From: Mesorhizobium sp. J428 | GTDB taxonomy: Bacteria > Pseudomonadota > Alphaproteobacteria > Rhizobiales > Rhizobiaceae | Direction: 5' to 3' | DNA length: 64,000 nt | Assembly (NCBI RefSeq): GCF_024699925.1 | Contig: NZ_JAJOMX010000001.1 | Location: forward strand, 3,076,001-3,140,000 | Part shown: positions 52,655 to 62,357 of the stretch, one piece after another | Layout of the letters: the number at the start of each line of letters is the position of its first letter | Position numbering within the stretch: the stretch's first letter is position 1 | Notes under the pieces: model-generated | Told to the model about the DNA's origin: nothing | What the model saw: only the letters and a program-made list of their open reading frames with translations | The model's database searches: none | Position numbers and translations under genes: made by a program

Positions 52655-53758
52655 ATGAAAAAGATCGTCGTCGTAGGCGCCGGCAACATCGGCGAGACCA
52701 TCGCGAACATGCTCGCTGAGACGGGCGACTTCGAGGTCCTGGTCTGCGACCGCGATCCGTCCCGTCTCGAAGGCATCGCGAGGCATCCGAACATCGCCAT
52801 CCAGGTGATCGACATCGGCGATGCGGCCGCACTTGAAGCACTTCTCAAGGACCGCTTCGCCGTCCTGAGCGCCGCCCCGTTCCATCTGACCACGCGTATC
52901 GCCGAGGCCGCCTCCGCCGCCGGCATCCACTACCTCGACCTGACCGAGGACGTCGCCTCCACCAGGCGCGTCAAGGAACTGGCGAAGGACGCGAAGTCGG
53001 CCTTCATTCCGCAGTGCGGCCTGGCGCCGGGCTACATCTCCATCCTGGCCAACGACCTCGCCCGCCGCTTCGACACGCTGGAGACGGTGCGGCTCCGCGT
53101 CGGCGCCCTGCCGCAATATCCGTCCAATGCTCTCAACTACAATCTCACCTGGAGCACCGACGGCGTCATCAACGAGTATATCGAGCCGTGCGAGGCGGTG
53201 GTCGAGGGCCAGTTGACCAAGGTGCCGGCCATGGAGGAGCGCGAGGAGTTCTCGCTCGACGGCATGACCTACGAGGCTTTCAACACCTCCGGCGGCCTCG
53301 GCACGCTGTGCGAGACCTATGCCGGCCGCGTGCGTACGCTCAACTACAAGACGATCCGCTATCCCGGCCATGCGGCGATCATGAAGGCGCTGCTCAATGA
53401 CCTGAACCTGCGCAACCGCCGCGATACGCTCAAGGACATCCTGGAGAAGTCGCTGCCGTCGACGAGCCAGGACGTGGTGGTGATCTTCGTCACCGTGAGC
53501 GGCTACAAGGATGGGCGTCTCGTCCAAGAGACGCATGCGCAGAAGATCTACAGCGGCGTCATCGGCGGCCGCCAGTACAGCGCCATCCAAATCACGACGG
53601 CGGCTGGCATCTGTGCCGTCCTCGACATGCTCGCCTCCGGCGCGCTGCCGCAGTCCGGCTTCGTCAGGCAGGAGGACATCGTCTTCGCGGACTTCCTCGA
53701 GAACCGCTTCGGCCGCCATTACGCGAGTCATCAGACCTCCGCCCGGCACGCTGCCTGA
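52655..53758 (+). CDS. Saccharopine dehydrogenase-like oxidoreductase
   Basis: 367 residues from an ATG with AAGGGA upstream. N-terminal Rossmann motif VVVGAGNIGE, LVCDRDPSRLEGI, then the saccharopine dehydrogenase C-terminal domain with CGLAPGYISILANDLAR, NYNLTWSTDGVINEYI and IRYPGHAAIMKALL. Family members include saccharopine dehydrogenase, lysine 6-dehydrogenase and carboxyspermidine dehydrogenase; the length and C-terminal domain favour an amino-acid dehydrogenase such as lysine 6-dehydrogenase, but this is not certain. An adjacent AsnC regulator supports an amino-acid role. Confidence 0.88.
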   Translation: MKKIVVVGAGNIGETIANMLAETGDFEVLVCDRDPSRLEGIARHPNIAIQVIDIGDAAALEALLKDRFAVLSAAPFHLTTRIAEAASAAGIHYLDLTEDVASTRRVKELAKDAKSAFIPQCGLAPGYISILANDLARRFDTLETVRLRVGALPQYPSNALNYNLTWSTDGVINEYIEPCEAVVEGQLTKVPAMEEREEFSLDGMTYEAFNTSGGLGTLCETYAGRVRTLNYKTIRYPGHAAIMKALLNDLNLRNRRDTLKDILEKSLPSTSQDVVVIFVTVSGYKDGRLVQETHAQKIYSGVIGGRQYSAIQITTAAGICAVLDMLASGALPQSGFVRQEDIVFADFLENRFGRHYASHQTSARHAA

Positions 53759-53767
53759 CATCCGGCA

Positions 53768-53834
53768 GGCGGCGCGGGTGTTGGTCATCGCTCGCGCCGC
53801 CGGTCGAATGTCCACGAAGAGAAATCTTTTTCTC
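53768..53834. terminator. Tandem hairpins between convergent genes
   Basis: GGCGGCGCG (53768-53776) pairs with CGCGCCGCC (53793-53801); then GAGAAA (53819-53824), loop TCTT, TTTCTC (53829-53834). They fill the 110-bp gap between the convergent ends at 53758 and 53869. The second has T-rich and A-rich arms and could terminate transcription in both directions. Confidence 0.55.
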
Positions 53835-53868
53835 GCGGTGCGTAAGAGGCGGCTAACGCTTTCGGGGT

Positions 53869-54717
53869 TCAGGCGCCTTCGGTCACGTCGTTGGCACGCC
53901 TCACCTGCTCGATCCGCGATATGCGCGCCCGAAGGCGCGGGCCGTGCATCGCAACCACCTGTGCCACCAGCGCCTCGATATGGGCGAGGGCCGGGACCAT
54001 CGTGTCGTAGGGCGACTGCACTTCGACCGGGCTTATCAGCGACACGCTCGCGCACGCAGCGGCCGGCGACTGCCAGCGATCGGTGAACAGGATGATCCCT
54101 GCGCCCATTTCCTCCGCCTGGACGATGAAATCAACGACATCCCTCTGGTAGCGGCGATAGTCGAAGCCGATCACCACGTCGCGCGATCCCAGATCCACGA
54201 GCCGGTCGAAATCGGCGCGCGTGGGCGAGCCGAGGTTGAGCACGCCCGCGCGAAACTGCTCGAGATGACCCGAAAGGATGCCGGCCATGAACCCGCTGAA
54301 GCGACCGCCAACGAGGATGATGCTCTTCGCCTCGATGATCATCCGGACGGCGCGGTCGAAGCTGCTCTGAGGCGTCGACGTCCGCGCCTCCTGCAACGCC
54401 ATGGCTACCGAGTCGATATAGCCCTGCATTGCGCTGTCGCTTGGCGAGGGCTTGCGGCTATCCATCATCTGCAGCGGCGAGCGCAGCCGTTCCTCCACCT
54501 CGCCCAGCAGGCTGGCCTGGAATGCGGGGAAGCCCTCGAAGCCGAGCTTTACCACGAGGCGGTTGACGGTTGGGTCCGACACGCCGGCGCGCTTTGCGAG
54601 GCTTGCCGCGGTGGTGAGGCCGGCGCCGGGATAATCGCTCAGCAGCACCTGAACGATGCGTTCCTCGGACGGGGTGAAGGAAACCCGGCCGCTGCTCAGA
54701 AACTCGCGTATCTGCAT
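53869..54717 (-). CDS. RpiR/MurR-family transcriptional regulator (HTH plus SIS domain)
   Basis: 282 residues from the ATG at 54715-54717 (an ATG at 54780 would overlap the upstream gene). N-terminal HTH_6: LSSGRVSFTPSEERIVQ, ASLAKRAGVSDPTVNRLVVKLGF. SIS domain from about 125: ILVGGRFSGFMAGIL, DVVIGFDYRRYQRDVV and GAGIILFTDRW. Members sense phosphorylated sugars or related small molecules. It lies downstream of the formylglutamate amidohydrolase gene on the same strand, next to the divergent peptidase/ABC operon it may control. Confidence 0.92.
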   Translation of the reverse strand: MQIREFLSSGRVSFTPSEERIVQVLLSDYPGAGLTTAASLAKRAGVSDPTVNRLVVKLGFEGFPAFQASLLGEVEERLRSPLQMMDSRKPSPSDSAMQGYIDSVAMALQEARTSTPQSSFDRAVRMIIEAKSIILVGGRFSGFMAGILSGHLEQFRAGVLNLGSPTRADFDRLVDLGSRDVVIGFDYRRYQRDVVDFIVQAEEMGAGIILFTDRWQSPAAACASVSLISPVEVQSPYDTMVPALAHIEALVAQVVAMHGPRLRARISRIEQVRRANDVTEGA

Positions 54718-54740
54718 TGCGCCCCGTCTGTTGTCCGCGC

Positions 54741-55514
54741 TCAGATCCTGCCCAGCGCCGCGCATAGTCTGCCTGCCCATTCCTCGACGGCCGCCGTGCT
54801 CCGGAGTTGGTCGTTGCGCACTTCGATCAGCAGCGCGTCGAGTCCCCGGGCGTCTCCATGTACGGGTATAGCGTAGTCGTCATCCTCGGCAATGCGATAA
54901 GGCTCGTCAAGCGCGAGGCTGAGGCCGGGTGCCTCCGCCGCGACCTCCTTCAGGAAGATCGCCGCGAGTCCACGTGACGCGCCCGCGAGAATCCCGAGAT
55001 GCCAGGGGCGCGCTTCGCCCAGGTATACAGGCGTGAAACTATGAACGGTCAGCAGCCTGGTCTTGCGGCCTTCCGCGCGGCGGCGGTCGAGAAAATCGGC
55101 CACGGTCCGGTGGAAGGGCGTGAACATGCGCTCCACGCGGCGCGTGCGCTCTGGATCGTCTAGCAAGGCGTTGCCAGGAATCTCCGTTTCCTCGGAACGA
55201 GTCGGAATGCTGCTTTCGGCCGCCAAGGGGCGGTTCAGGTCGATGAGCAGGCGTGAATAGTTCGCCAGGATCGCGGTCGAATCGAGCCTGCGCGCCATGG
55301 CGCGGGTCAGGTCAGCTGCGCCGATGTCCCAGCCGATGTGGTCGCTTTCGGCGCCGACCGCGAGCCCGAGCCGGTCATATTCGGCTGGTATGTGGCATGA
55401 GGCATGCTCGCAGACGAGAACCCATTCCGACCAACTCCTGCTGTTCTCGACAGTGGCCGCAGGCGGCCAGTCAATAGAGGAATTTTCGTGAACGATTACA
55501 GGTATTTGCGACAT
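54741..55514 (-). CDS. N-formylglutamate amidohydrolase family protein
   Basis: 257 residues from the ATG at 55512-55514 with CAGGA upstream. VLVCEHASCHIPAEY, DHIGWDIGAADLT, NYSRLLIDLNRP and LLTVHSFTPVYLG are the FGase family's metal and substrate segments; IEVRNDQL near the end is also conserved. Known relatives release formate from N-formylglutamate in histidine degradation, but this sits apart from hut genes, beside an M20 deacylase and a peptide-type importer, suggesting hydrolysis of some N-acyl amino acid. Confidence 0.9.
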   Translation of the reverse strand: MSQIPVIVHENSSIDWPPAATVENSRSWSEWVLVCEHASCHIPAEYDRLGLAVGAESDHIGWDIGAADLTRAMARRLDSTAILANYSRLLIDLNRPLAAESSIPTRSEETEIPGNALLDDPERTRRVERMFTPFHRTVADFLDRRRAEGRKTRLLTVHSFTPVYLGEARPWHLGILAGASRGLAAIFLKEVAAEAPGLSLALDEPYRIAEDDDYAIPVHGDARGLDALLIEVRNDQLRSTAAVEEWAGRLCAALGRI

Positions 55515-55618
55515 GTCTGATCCTGGCGGGAAATGCCCATGCGGCGGTCGGAGGCTGCGGCGGCAGGATTGTAAGAGATCAGATATTTGTCCAGCGATTT
55601 TTATCTTATGAAATGATA

Positions 55619-55646
55619 TTGACACTTTCGGGCAACCGATCATAGT
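55619..55646 (+). promoter_or_regulatory. Sigma-70-type promoter of the M20/ABC operon
   Basis: TTGACA (55619-55624), 16-base spacer, CATAGT (55641-55646), about 40 bp upstream of the GTG start at 55687, in an AT-rich stretch between divergent genes. Four of six -10 positions match. The ribosome-binding site AAGGAG lies at 55675-55680. Confidence 0.5.
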
Positions 55647-55686
55647 GCGGATCGGCGGTCCCGACCGCCACTTCAAGGAGCCTTCC

Positions 55687-57030
55687 GTGTCCACAGATCC
55701 GCAGGACGCCATAGCCCGTGTGTGGGCCGTTCTGGATGCCGAGCCCGACTGGACGGTCGATCTTGCCTCCCGTCTGGTGCGTATCCCTTCCGTCAACCCG
55801 AAGTTCCCGGCCGGCAACGGCGACGTCGACATTTCGGGCCGGGAGGCTGAGGTTCAGGCGCTTCTGGATGGCGAACTGCGCGCGCTCGGCCTGACGACGC
55901 GCCAGTGGGATGCGCTGCCGGGCCGTCCGAACCTGGTAGCGAGGACATCGGCGGGCGATCCGGACAAGTCGCTCATTCTTTGCGGCCACGTCGATGTCGT
56001 CCCGGTCGGCGATGCGTCCGCCTGGTCGTGGCCGCCTTTCAGCGGCGAGGTGCGTGATGGTCGGCTGCTGGGCCGTGGCTCGCAGGACATGAAGGCAGGG
56101 CTTGCCTGCTGCGTGGGTGCGATCCGGGCGATCCGCAAGGCCGGCATCGAACTCGAAGGTCAGCTTGCTCTGCATTCGGTGGTCGACGAGGAGGCCGGCG
56201 GCTTCGGCGCGCGAGCCGCCGTCGCCGAGGGCGAGCACGCCGCGGCCGTCATCGTGGCGGAGCCGGGGCAGGGCGAGATCTTCCTCTGCCAGGGCGGGCT
56301 GGAGTGGCTGCGCGTCACGATCCGTGGTCGTCAGGGCCATTCGGCCTACCGCTACACCGGCTATTGGCCGCAGCCGCACGCCGCACGCACCGGCAACGAG
56401 CCAGTCAGTGCCGCCGATATCGCGACCCGGTTCCTGATGGCGCTGCGCGACTATGAAGCCGGCGTCGCGCGTTCAAAGTCGCATCCGCTGATGCCGGCGG
56501 GCGTCAATCATTTTGGCGTCGGAGTGGTGCAGATCGGCGCGGGCATGGGCCCTGACGGATTGCCGCAGATCCTGAGCAATCCCGGCATCGTGCCTGATGT
56601 TGCCGTCATCGACATCGACATGAAATTCCTTCCGCACGAAAAGACCGCGGAGGTCCGAGCCGACTTCGAGGCCTTCGTCGCCGGCTTCTGCGCCTCGGAC
56701 CCTTGGCTGCGCGACAATCCGATCACCGTCGAGTGGGAGCTGTACGGACTGCATTTCCCGCCGATGAACACCTCTCCGGATCATCCGATCGTCGGCTCGA
56801 TCCGCGCTGCGCGCGGGCGGCTCGGCCATGCACAAACGATCCTGCGCGGCTCGATCGGTGTCACCGACGGCGCGCACTATGCAGCCGCAGGCATGCAGGC
56901 ACTGCGCTACGGCCCGGCGGGCGCGAACCAGCACGGCGCGGACGAATGGGCCGACGTGGCCTCCATCCGCGAGACGACCAAAATCCTGGCCGCCGCAGTC
57001 ATCGATTGGTGCGGCGTCAGAAGCGAATAA
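55687..57030 (+). CDS. M20-family metallopeptidase (ArgE/DapE-type deacylase)
   Basis: 447 residues from the GTG six bases after AAGGAG. Metal ligands: LCGHVDVVP, LGRGSQDMKAG (Asp), VVDEEAGG (catalytic Glu and ligand), VAEPGQ, and the late NQHGADEW histidine. The central dimerisation domain carries GRQGHSAY. It hydrolyses an N-acyl amino acid or short peptide in the cytoplasm. It is first in an operon with a peptide-type ABC importer and divergent from the FGase gene, so imported N-acyl compounds are likely substrates. Confidence 0.9.
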   Translation: MSTDPQDAIARVWAVLDAEPDWTVDLASRLVRIPSVNPKFPAGNGDVDISGREAEVQALLDGELRALGLTTRQWDALPGRPNLVARTSAGDPDKSLILCGHVDVVPVGDASAWSWPPFSGEVRDGRLLGRGSQDMKAGLACCVGAIRAIRKAGIELEGQLALHSVVDEEAGGFGARAAVAEGEHAAAVIVAEPGQGEIFLCQGGLEWLRVTIRGRQGHSAYRYTGYWPQPHAARTGNEPVSAADIATRFLMALRDYEAGVARSKSHPLMPAGVNHFGVGVVQIGAGMGPDGLPQILSNPGIVPDVAVIDIDMKFLPHEKTAEVRADFEAFVAGFCASDPWLRDNPITVEWELYGLHFPPMNTSPDHPIVGSIRAARGRLGHAQTILRGSIGVTDGAHYAAAGMQALRYGPAGANQHGADEWADVASIRETTKILAAAVIDWCGVRSE

Positions 57031-57095
57031 CCATCACCCGGCGGGCGAGGGTGCGCAGATGCCCCGCCAGCCAACCGACAGAGAGGACTTGAGAT

Positions 57096-58679
57096 ATGAC
57101 AGTTTCCATTCGCGCCGGGTTCGTGGCGCTCATGATGGCGGGCACCGCGTTTCCCGCGATGGCCGAAACGCTGAATTGGGCGCGCGCATCCGACGTGCAG
57201 ACGCTCGACCCGCACGCTTATAATGAAGGCATCACCCACACCTTCAATCACCAGATCTATGAACCGCTCGTCGCCCGTTCCGATGACGGCAAGCTGACGT
57301 CGGTTCTCGCCGTGTCGTGGGAAAACCTCCAGAGCGATCCGTCGATCTGGGAGTTCAAGCTGCGCGACGGTGTGACGTTCCACGACGGCACGGCGTTTGA
57401 GGCGGACGACGTCGCCTTTTCTTTCGAGCGCGCGATGAGCGACACGTCCAACGTCCGCTCCCTGCTGTCCTCGGTCGACCGCGTCGAAGTGGTCGATCCG
57501 CTGACGGTGCGCGTCCACACCAAGGGCGTGAACCCGCTGCTGGTCAACAACCTGATCAACATCTTCATCATGAACCGCGAATGGTCGGAGGCCAACAACG
57601 CCGCCAAGCCGCAGGACTTCAAGGCGGGACAGGAGAGCTTTGCCGCGACCAATGAGAACGGCACGGGCGCTTATAAGCTGGTCAGCCGCGTTCCCGACAG
57701 CAAGACCGAACTTGCGGCCTATGACGGCTACTGGGGCAAGGGCGAGTTCCCGCTCGACATCGACCGCATCGTCTACACGCCGATCCAGTCGCCGGCCACG
57801 CGTGTTGCGGCGCTGCTGTCCGGCGAGGTGAACTTCCTGCAGGACGTTCCCGCACAGGACATCGCGCGGCTCGAACAGGCACCGGGCATCAAGGTCGTTC
57901 GCGGACCGGAAAACCGCACCATCTTCTTCGGCCTCAACGTCGGCGCCGACAAGCTGGAGTTTGGCCAGGCCAAGGGCAATCCGTTCGCGGACAAGCGCGT
58001 GCGCCACGCCATGAACATGACGATCGACCGCGAGGCCATCAAGCGCGTCGTCATGCGCGGCGAGTCCATTCCGCTCGGCACCATCGCTCCGCCCTTCGTC
58101 AATGGCTACACCGAGGAGATGGGCAAGGTTCCGCCGGTCGATCTCGACGCTGCCAAGGCGCTGATGGCGGAGGCAGGTTACGGCGACGGCTTCAGCGTGA
58201 CGCTGCACTGCACGAACGATGCCTTCGTCAACGAGGAGGCGATCTGCCAGGCGGCCAGCGGCATGCTGGGCAAGATCGGCATCGACGTGAAGCTCGACGT
58301 CCAGCCGGGCGGCGTGCAGTTCCCGGCAATTGCCAACGGCAAGACCGATTTCTACATCATGGGATGGGGCGTCTCGACCTTCGACAGCCAGTACCTGTTC
58401 GACAACCTCGTTCATTCGCGCTCGAACGGCCGCGGCGCCTGGGCGTCGATCAACTACACGAACGCTGATCTCGACGCGAAGATCGAATCCCTGGCGGCCG
58501 AGCCGAACATCGAGAAGCGCAACGCGACGATTGCCGACATCTGGAAAGTGGTGCAGGAAGAGACCTTCTATCTGCCGATCCACAACCAGATGCTGGCGCG
58601 CGCCAGCGCCGAGAAGATCGGTATCACGCCGAATCTCGGCAACCAGATCTTCGTCAAGAACGTGACCGTGGCTGAATGA
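57096..58679 (+). CDS. ABC transporter substrate-binding protein, family 5 (DppA/OppA type)
   Basis: 527 residues with a Sec signal to about residue 23 (GFVALMMAGTAFPAMA then ETLNWA). SBP_bac_5 features: DVQTLDPHAYNEGI, QIYEPLVARS, FHDGTAFEADDVAFSFERA and GTGAYKLV. Binds peptides or similar ligands in the periplasm. Stop overlaps the permease start (ATGA). Confidence 0.93.
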   Translation: MTVSIRAGFVALMMAGTAFPAMAETLNWARASDVQTLDPHAYNEGITHTFNHQIYEPLVARSDDGKLTSVLAVSWENLQSDPSIWEFKLRDGVTFHDGTAFEADDVAFSFERAMSDTSNVRSLLSSVDRVEVVDPLTVRVHTKGVNPLLVNNLINIFIMNREWSEANNAAKPQDFKAGQESFAATNENGTGAYKLVSRVPDSKTELAAYDGYWGKGEFPLDIDRIVYTPIQSPATRVAALLSGEVNFLQDVPAQDIARLEQAPGIKVVRGPENRTIFFGLNVGADKLEFGQAKGNPFADKRVRHAMNMTIDREAIKRVVMRGESIPLGTIAPPFVNGYTEEMGKVPPVDLDAAKALMAEAGYGDGFSVTLHCTNDAFVNEEAICQAASGMLGKIGIDVKLDVQPGGVQFPAIANGKTDFYIMGWGVSTFDSQYLFDNLVHSRSNGRGAWASINYTNADLDAKIESLAAEPNIEKRNATIADIWKVVQEETFYLPIHNQMLARASAEKIGITPNLGNQIFVKNVTVAE

Positions 58680-59652
58680 TCTCTTTCCTGCTTCGCAGGC
58701 TGGGACAGGCGGTGCCGGTGATGCTGGTTACCGCCTTCCTCTCCTTCGCCGCGTTCCGCTTCATCGGCGATCCTGTCCAGAACATGCTCGGGCAGGATGC
58801 GACGGCGGCAGACCGCGCGCAGCTCGAAGCCGTGCTCGGTCTCGACCAGCCTTTCCCGGTGCAGTTTGCGCGGTTTATCTGGTCGGCGTTGCAGGGCGAC
58901 TTCGGCATCTCCACCCGTATCGGGCAGCCGGTTCTCCAACTCATCCTGGAGCGGCTACCCGCCACGCTGGAGCTGGCGGTGCTGTCCTTCGCGCTGGCGC
59001 TCGCCATCGGCATTTTCCTCGGCGTGACGACGGCGCTGAAGCCGGACTCCCGCATATCGCACATCATCATGACAGGTTCGCTCGTCGGCGTGTCGCTGCC
59101 CAATTTTCTTATCAGCATCGGCCTGATCTACGTCTTCTCGGCTAACTCGGCTGGTTGCCGGCCTTCGGCCGCGGCGAGACCGTCCAACTCGGCTGGTGGA
59201 CTACGGGCCTGTTCACCGTGTCTGGCTGGAAGGCGATCATCCTGCCGGTGCTGTCGCTGGCACTCTTCCAGGTGACACTCATCCTGCGGCTTGTCCGCGC
59301 GGAAATGAGCGAGGTCCTGACGTCCGATCACATCCGCTTCGCCAGGGCGCGCGGCCTGCCGGATCGCCTCATCAATTTCAGCTATGCGCTCAAGAACACC
59401 ATGGTCCCGGTGATCACGGTCTCCGGTCTCCAGCTTGGCACGATCATAGCGTTCGCGGTGGTGACGGAGACGGTGTTCCAGTGGCCAGGCGTCGGCCTGC
59501 TCTTCATCAACTCGGTCAATTTCTCTGACGTGCCGATCATGGCCGCCTATCTTCTGCTGGTCTCCCTCGTCTTCGTCGCTATCAACCTGATCGTCGACTG
59601 CCTCTACTATCTGTTCGATCCACGCCTTCGCGCCGGCGCCGCGGGGCAATAA
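58676..59652 (+). pseudogene. ABC transporter permease, DppB type (frameshifted)
   Basis: FLLRRLGQAVPVMLVTAFLSF and the RLPATLELAVLSF loop start a DppB-like permease. At about 59146 one missing C breaks the frame after IYVFSAN; restoring it gives NLGWLPAFGRGETVQLGWW and the second frame to 59652 (FARARGLPDRLINFSYALKNT, LFDPRLRAG), about 325 residues. As given, the protein would end after about 200 residues with half its helices. The flanking importer genes are intact, so an assembly error is likely. Confidence 0.9.
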
Positions 59653-59653
59653 G

Positions 59654-60592
59654 ATGAGCGAGCAGCAGCTTTCCTCCAGCGGTCCGTGGCGACGCTTCCG
59701 GCGGTCGGAAATCGGCCGTTCCCTCCTGGCTTCCCCAAGCGCGATGATCGCTTTCGCGCTGGTGGTTCTGGTCGCGCTCGCGGCTGCTTTGGCGCCGTGG
59801 ATCGCGCCGCAAGATCTGCGCGCAGCCGGCTCCTTCGATCTGATGAACGGTTTCACGCCGCCGTTCAGCCGCAACGAATTCTCGGACGCCTTCTTTCTGC
59901 TCGGCACTGACGATCAGGGCCGCGACATGCTGTCGGCGATGCTTTTCGGCGCGCGTACCTCGCTCGTCGTCGGCATCGCGGCGGTCGCGCTGTCAGCGTT
60001 CATAGGTGTGACGCTGGGCCTGATCGCGGGTTATGCGGGCGGCCGTACCGACGCGCTCATCATGCGCATGGCCGATGTGCAGCTCGCGATCCCGTCCATG
60101 CTGGTGGCGCTGCTGATCTTCGGCCTGACCCGCTCGCTGTTGCCCACAGGGATGCGCGACGCCATGGCGATATATGTGGTGATCCTCGCCATCGGCCTGT
60201 CCGACTGGGTGTCCTACGCGCGCACGGTGCGTGGCGCGGCGATGGTGGAGATGCGGCGCGAATACATCCAGGCCGCGACGATGATGGGGCGTCCGGCGAG
60301 CGCGATCCTGCGCCGCCACCTTCTGCCGAACGTTGCGCGGCCCATCCTGGTCATCTCGACCATCAATTTCGCGCTGGCAGTGATCGCGGAATCGACGCTG
60401 TCCTTTCTGGGCGCCGGGCTTCCGCCGAACCAGCCGTCGCTTGGAACCCTCATCCGCATCGGGCAGCAGTTCCTGCTCTCCGGCGAATGGTGGATCCTCA
60501 CCTTCCCGGCCCTGGTGCTGCTCGTGCTTGCGCTGTCGATCAACATTTTGGGCGACTGGCTGCGCGAGACGCTCGATCCGAGGAGGCGCTGA
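59654..60592 (+). CDS. ABC transporter permease, DppC type
   Basis: 312 residues. N-terminal helix SAMIAFALVVLVALAAALAP, the GTDDQGRDMLSAMLFGAR motif, and the cytoplasmic loop AATMMGRPASAILRRHLLPN. About six helices. It begins one base after the preceding stop, with AGGAGG for the following ATPase embedded in its last codons. Confidence 0.93.
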   Translation: MSEQQLSSSGPWRRFRRSEIGRSLLASPSAMIAFALVVLVALAAALAPWIAPQDLRAAGSFDLMNGFTPPFSRNEFSDAFFLLGTDDQGRDMLSAMLFGARTSLVVGIAAVALSAFIGVTLGLIAGYAGGRTDALIMRMADVQLAIPSMLVALLIFGLTRSLLPTGMRDAMAIYVVILAIGLSDWVSYARTVRGAAMVEMRREYIQAATMMGRPASAILRRHLLPNVARPILVISTINFALAVIAESTLSFLGAGLPPNQPSLGTLIRIGQQFLLSGEWWILTFPALVLLVLALSINILGDWLRETLDPRRR

Positions 60593-60593
60593 G

Positions 60594-62297
60594 ATGGAGC
60601 CGGTTCTCGAGATCGAAGGCCTGCGTGTCGAGTTCCCGCTGCGCGACGAAACGCTCGTGGCCGTCCACGATGTGACGCTCTCCATCGGAGCGGGCGAGAT
60701 CGTCGGCGTCGTCGGCGAAAGCGGCGCCGGCAAATCGACCGTCGGCGCGGCGATCACCGGGTTGCTGCAGCCGCCGGGCCGGATTGCAGCCGGTCGCATC
60801 CGCGTCAAGGGGGCCGAGATCGACGCGACGGACGCCCGGGCCATGCGCGCGCTGCGCGGCCGGCGGGTCTCGACGATCTTCCAGGACCCGCTGACGAGCC
60901 TTAATCCGCTGTTCACCGTCGAGCGGCAGCTGGTAGACACGATCCGGACGCATCGGTCGATGTCGCTGGCCGAGGCCCGCGCGGAGGCGGTGCGACAGCT
61001 CGATGCAGTCGGTATTCCCGACCCGGCGCGCCGGGTGAAGAACTGGCCGCACGAGTTCTCCGGGGGCATGCGCCAGCGCGCGGTCATCGCGCTCGCACTC
61101 TGCTCGAACCCGGAACTTGTGATCGCCGACGAGCCGACCACGGCGCTCGACGTATCTGTCCAGGCCCAGATCCTCCAGCTCATCAAGACCTTGGCGCAGG
61201 AGCGGGGCATTGGCGTGATGCTGATCACCCACGACATGGGCGTGATCGCGCAGATCACCGATCGCGTCGCCGTCATGCAGGGCGGCCGTCTTGTCGAACT
61301 CGGCCCCACCCGCAAGGTTCTGGAGCAGCCAGAACATCCCTACAGCCGCGCCCTGATTTCGGTGGTTCCGCGCATGGACGTCAAGCGCGATCGCTTTCCT
61401 GTCGCCGGGCTTGGCAAGGGTGTCGACGCGGCACTGGAATGGTTGTCGGCCGGAACGCGCGCCGCAAGCGCGCCGGACGGACCGCTGGTCGAACTGCGCG
61501 ACGTCGCGATGACCTATGGCGCGCGGAAGGGCCTGCTCTCACGCAAGTCAGGCTTCACCGCGCTCACGGGCATCGATCTGAAGATCGGGCGCGGCGAGGT
61601 GCTGGGCCTCGCCGGCGAGAGTGGATCCGGCAAGTCCACCATGGCGCGTATCCTCGCCGGCCTCACGCCTCCAAGCCATGGCGAGATGCTGTTCGCCGGC
61701 AGGAACGTGTTCACGGCAAGCCAGTCGGAGCGGATGGAGATTCGTCGCCAGACGCAGATGGTGTTCCAGGATCCGTATTCCTCGCTTAATCCGCGCATGA
61801 AGGTGGGAGACATCCTGGCCGAACCGCTGCTGCATCACCGTTTCGTTGCCGGCAAGGCGGCTGCGCGCCCCGTGGTGGACGAGCTGCTGGCCGCGGTTGG
61901 GCTTCCGGCCGATGCGGCCCAGCGCTATCCTCATGCCTTCTCCGGCGGGCAGCGCCAGCGCATCTCGATCGCGAGGGCGCTCGCCAGCCGGCCGAGCTTC
62001 CTGATCTGCGACGAGCCGACATCGGCGCTCGACGTATCGATCCAGGCGCAGATCCTCAACCTGATGAAGGACCTGCAGGAAAGGCTCGGCCTGACCATCC
62101 TGTTCATCAGCCACGACCTGCCGGTGGTGCGCCAGATGTGCGACCGCGTCGCCGTCCTGCAAGGTGGCGAACTGCGCGAGGTCGCCCCGACGGAGCAGCT
62201 GTTCACCAGGCCGCAGCATCCTTATGTCCAGCGGCTTCTGTCGCTCATTCCGGCCATGCCTGCGATGGCGGCAATCGACGACGCGCTCCCTGCCTGA
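60594..62297 (+). CDS. ABC transporter ATP-binding protein, fused DppD-DppF type (two ABC domains)
   Basis: 567 residues from an ATG seven bases after AGGAGG. Domain 1: GESGAGKST, FQDPLTSLNPLF, FSGGMRQR, VIADEPTTALDVS, ITHDMG. Domain 2 from about residue 300: GESGSGKST, FQDPYSSLNPRM, FSGGQRQRISIARA, ICDEPTSALDVS, SHDLPVV. Both nucleotide sites look complete, as in GsiA/YejF proteins. It powers the importer 57096-60592. Last intact gene of this operon. Confidence 0.94.
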   Translation: MEPVLEIEGLRVEFPLRDETLVAVHDVTLSIGAGEIVGVVGESGAGKSTVGAAITGLLQPPGRIAAGRIRVKGAEIDATDARAMRALRGRRVSTIFQDPLTSLNPLFTVERQLVDTIRTHRSMSLAEARAEAVRQLDAVGIPDPARRVKNWPHEFSGGMRQRAVIALALCSNPELVIADEPTTALDVSVQAQILQLIKTLAQERGIGVMLITHDMGVIAQITDRVAVMQGGRLVELGPTRKVLEQPEHPYSRALISVVPRMDVKRDRFPVAGLGKGVDAALEWLSAGTRAASAPDGPLVELRDVAMTYGARKGLLSRKSGFTALTGIDLKIGRGEVLGLAGESGSGKSTMARILAGLTPPSHGEMLFAGRNVFTASQSERMEIRRQTQMVFQDPYSSLNPRMKVGDILAEPLLHHRFVAGKAAARPVVDELLAAVGLPADAAQRYPHAFSGGQRQRISIARALASRPSFLICDEPTSALDVSIQAQILNLMKDLQERLGLTILFISHDLPVVRQMCDRVAVLQGGELREVAPTEQLFTRPQHPYVQRLLSLIPAMPAMAAIDDALPA

Positions 62298-62357
62298 CGC
62301 CATCGCCTCTCGTGTGCGACCTTCGGGGGAGACAGCAACCGAGGCCCGAGGCCCCGC

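Noticed and set aside
56907..58583. 558-codon minus-strand open frame
   Set aside because: Antisense to the DppA-type binding protein, which has a signal peptide and family motifs.
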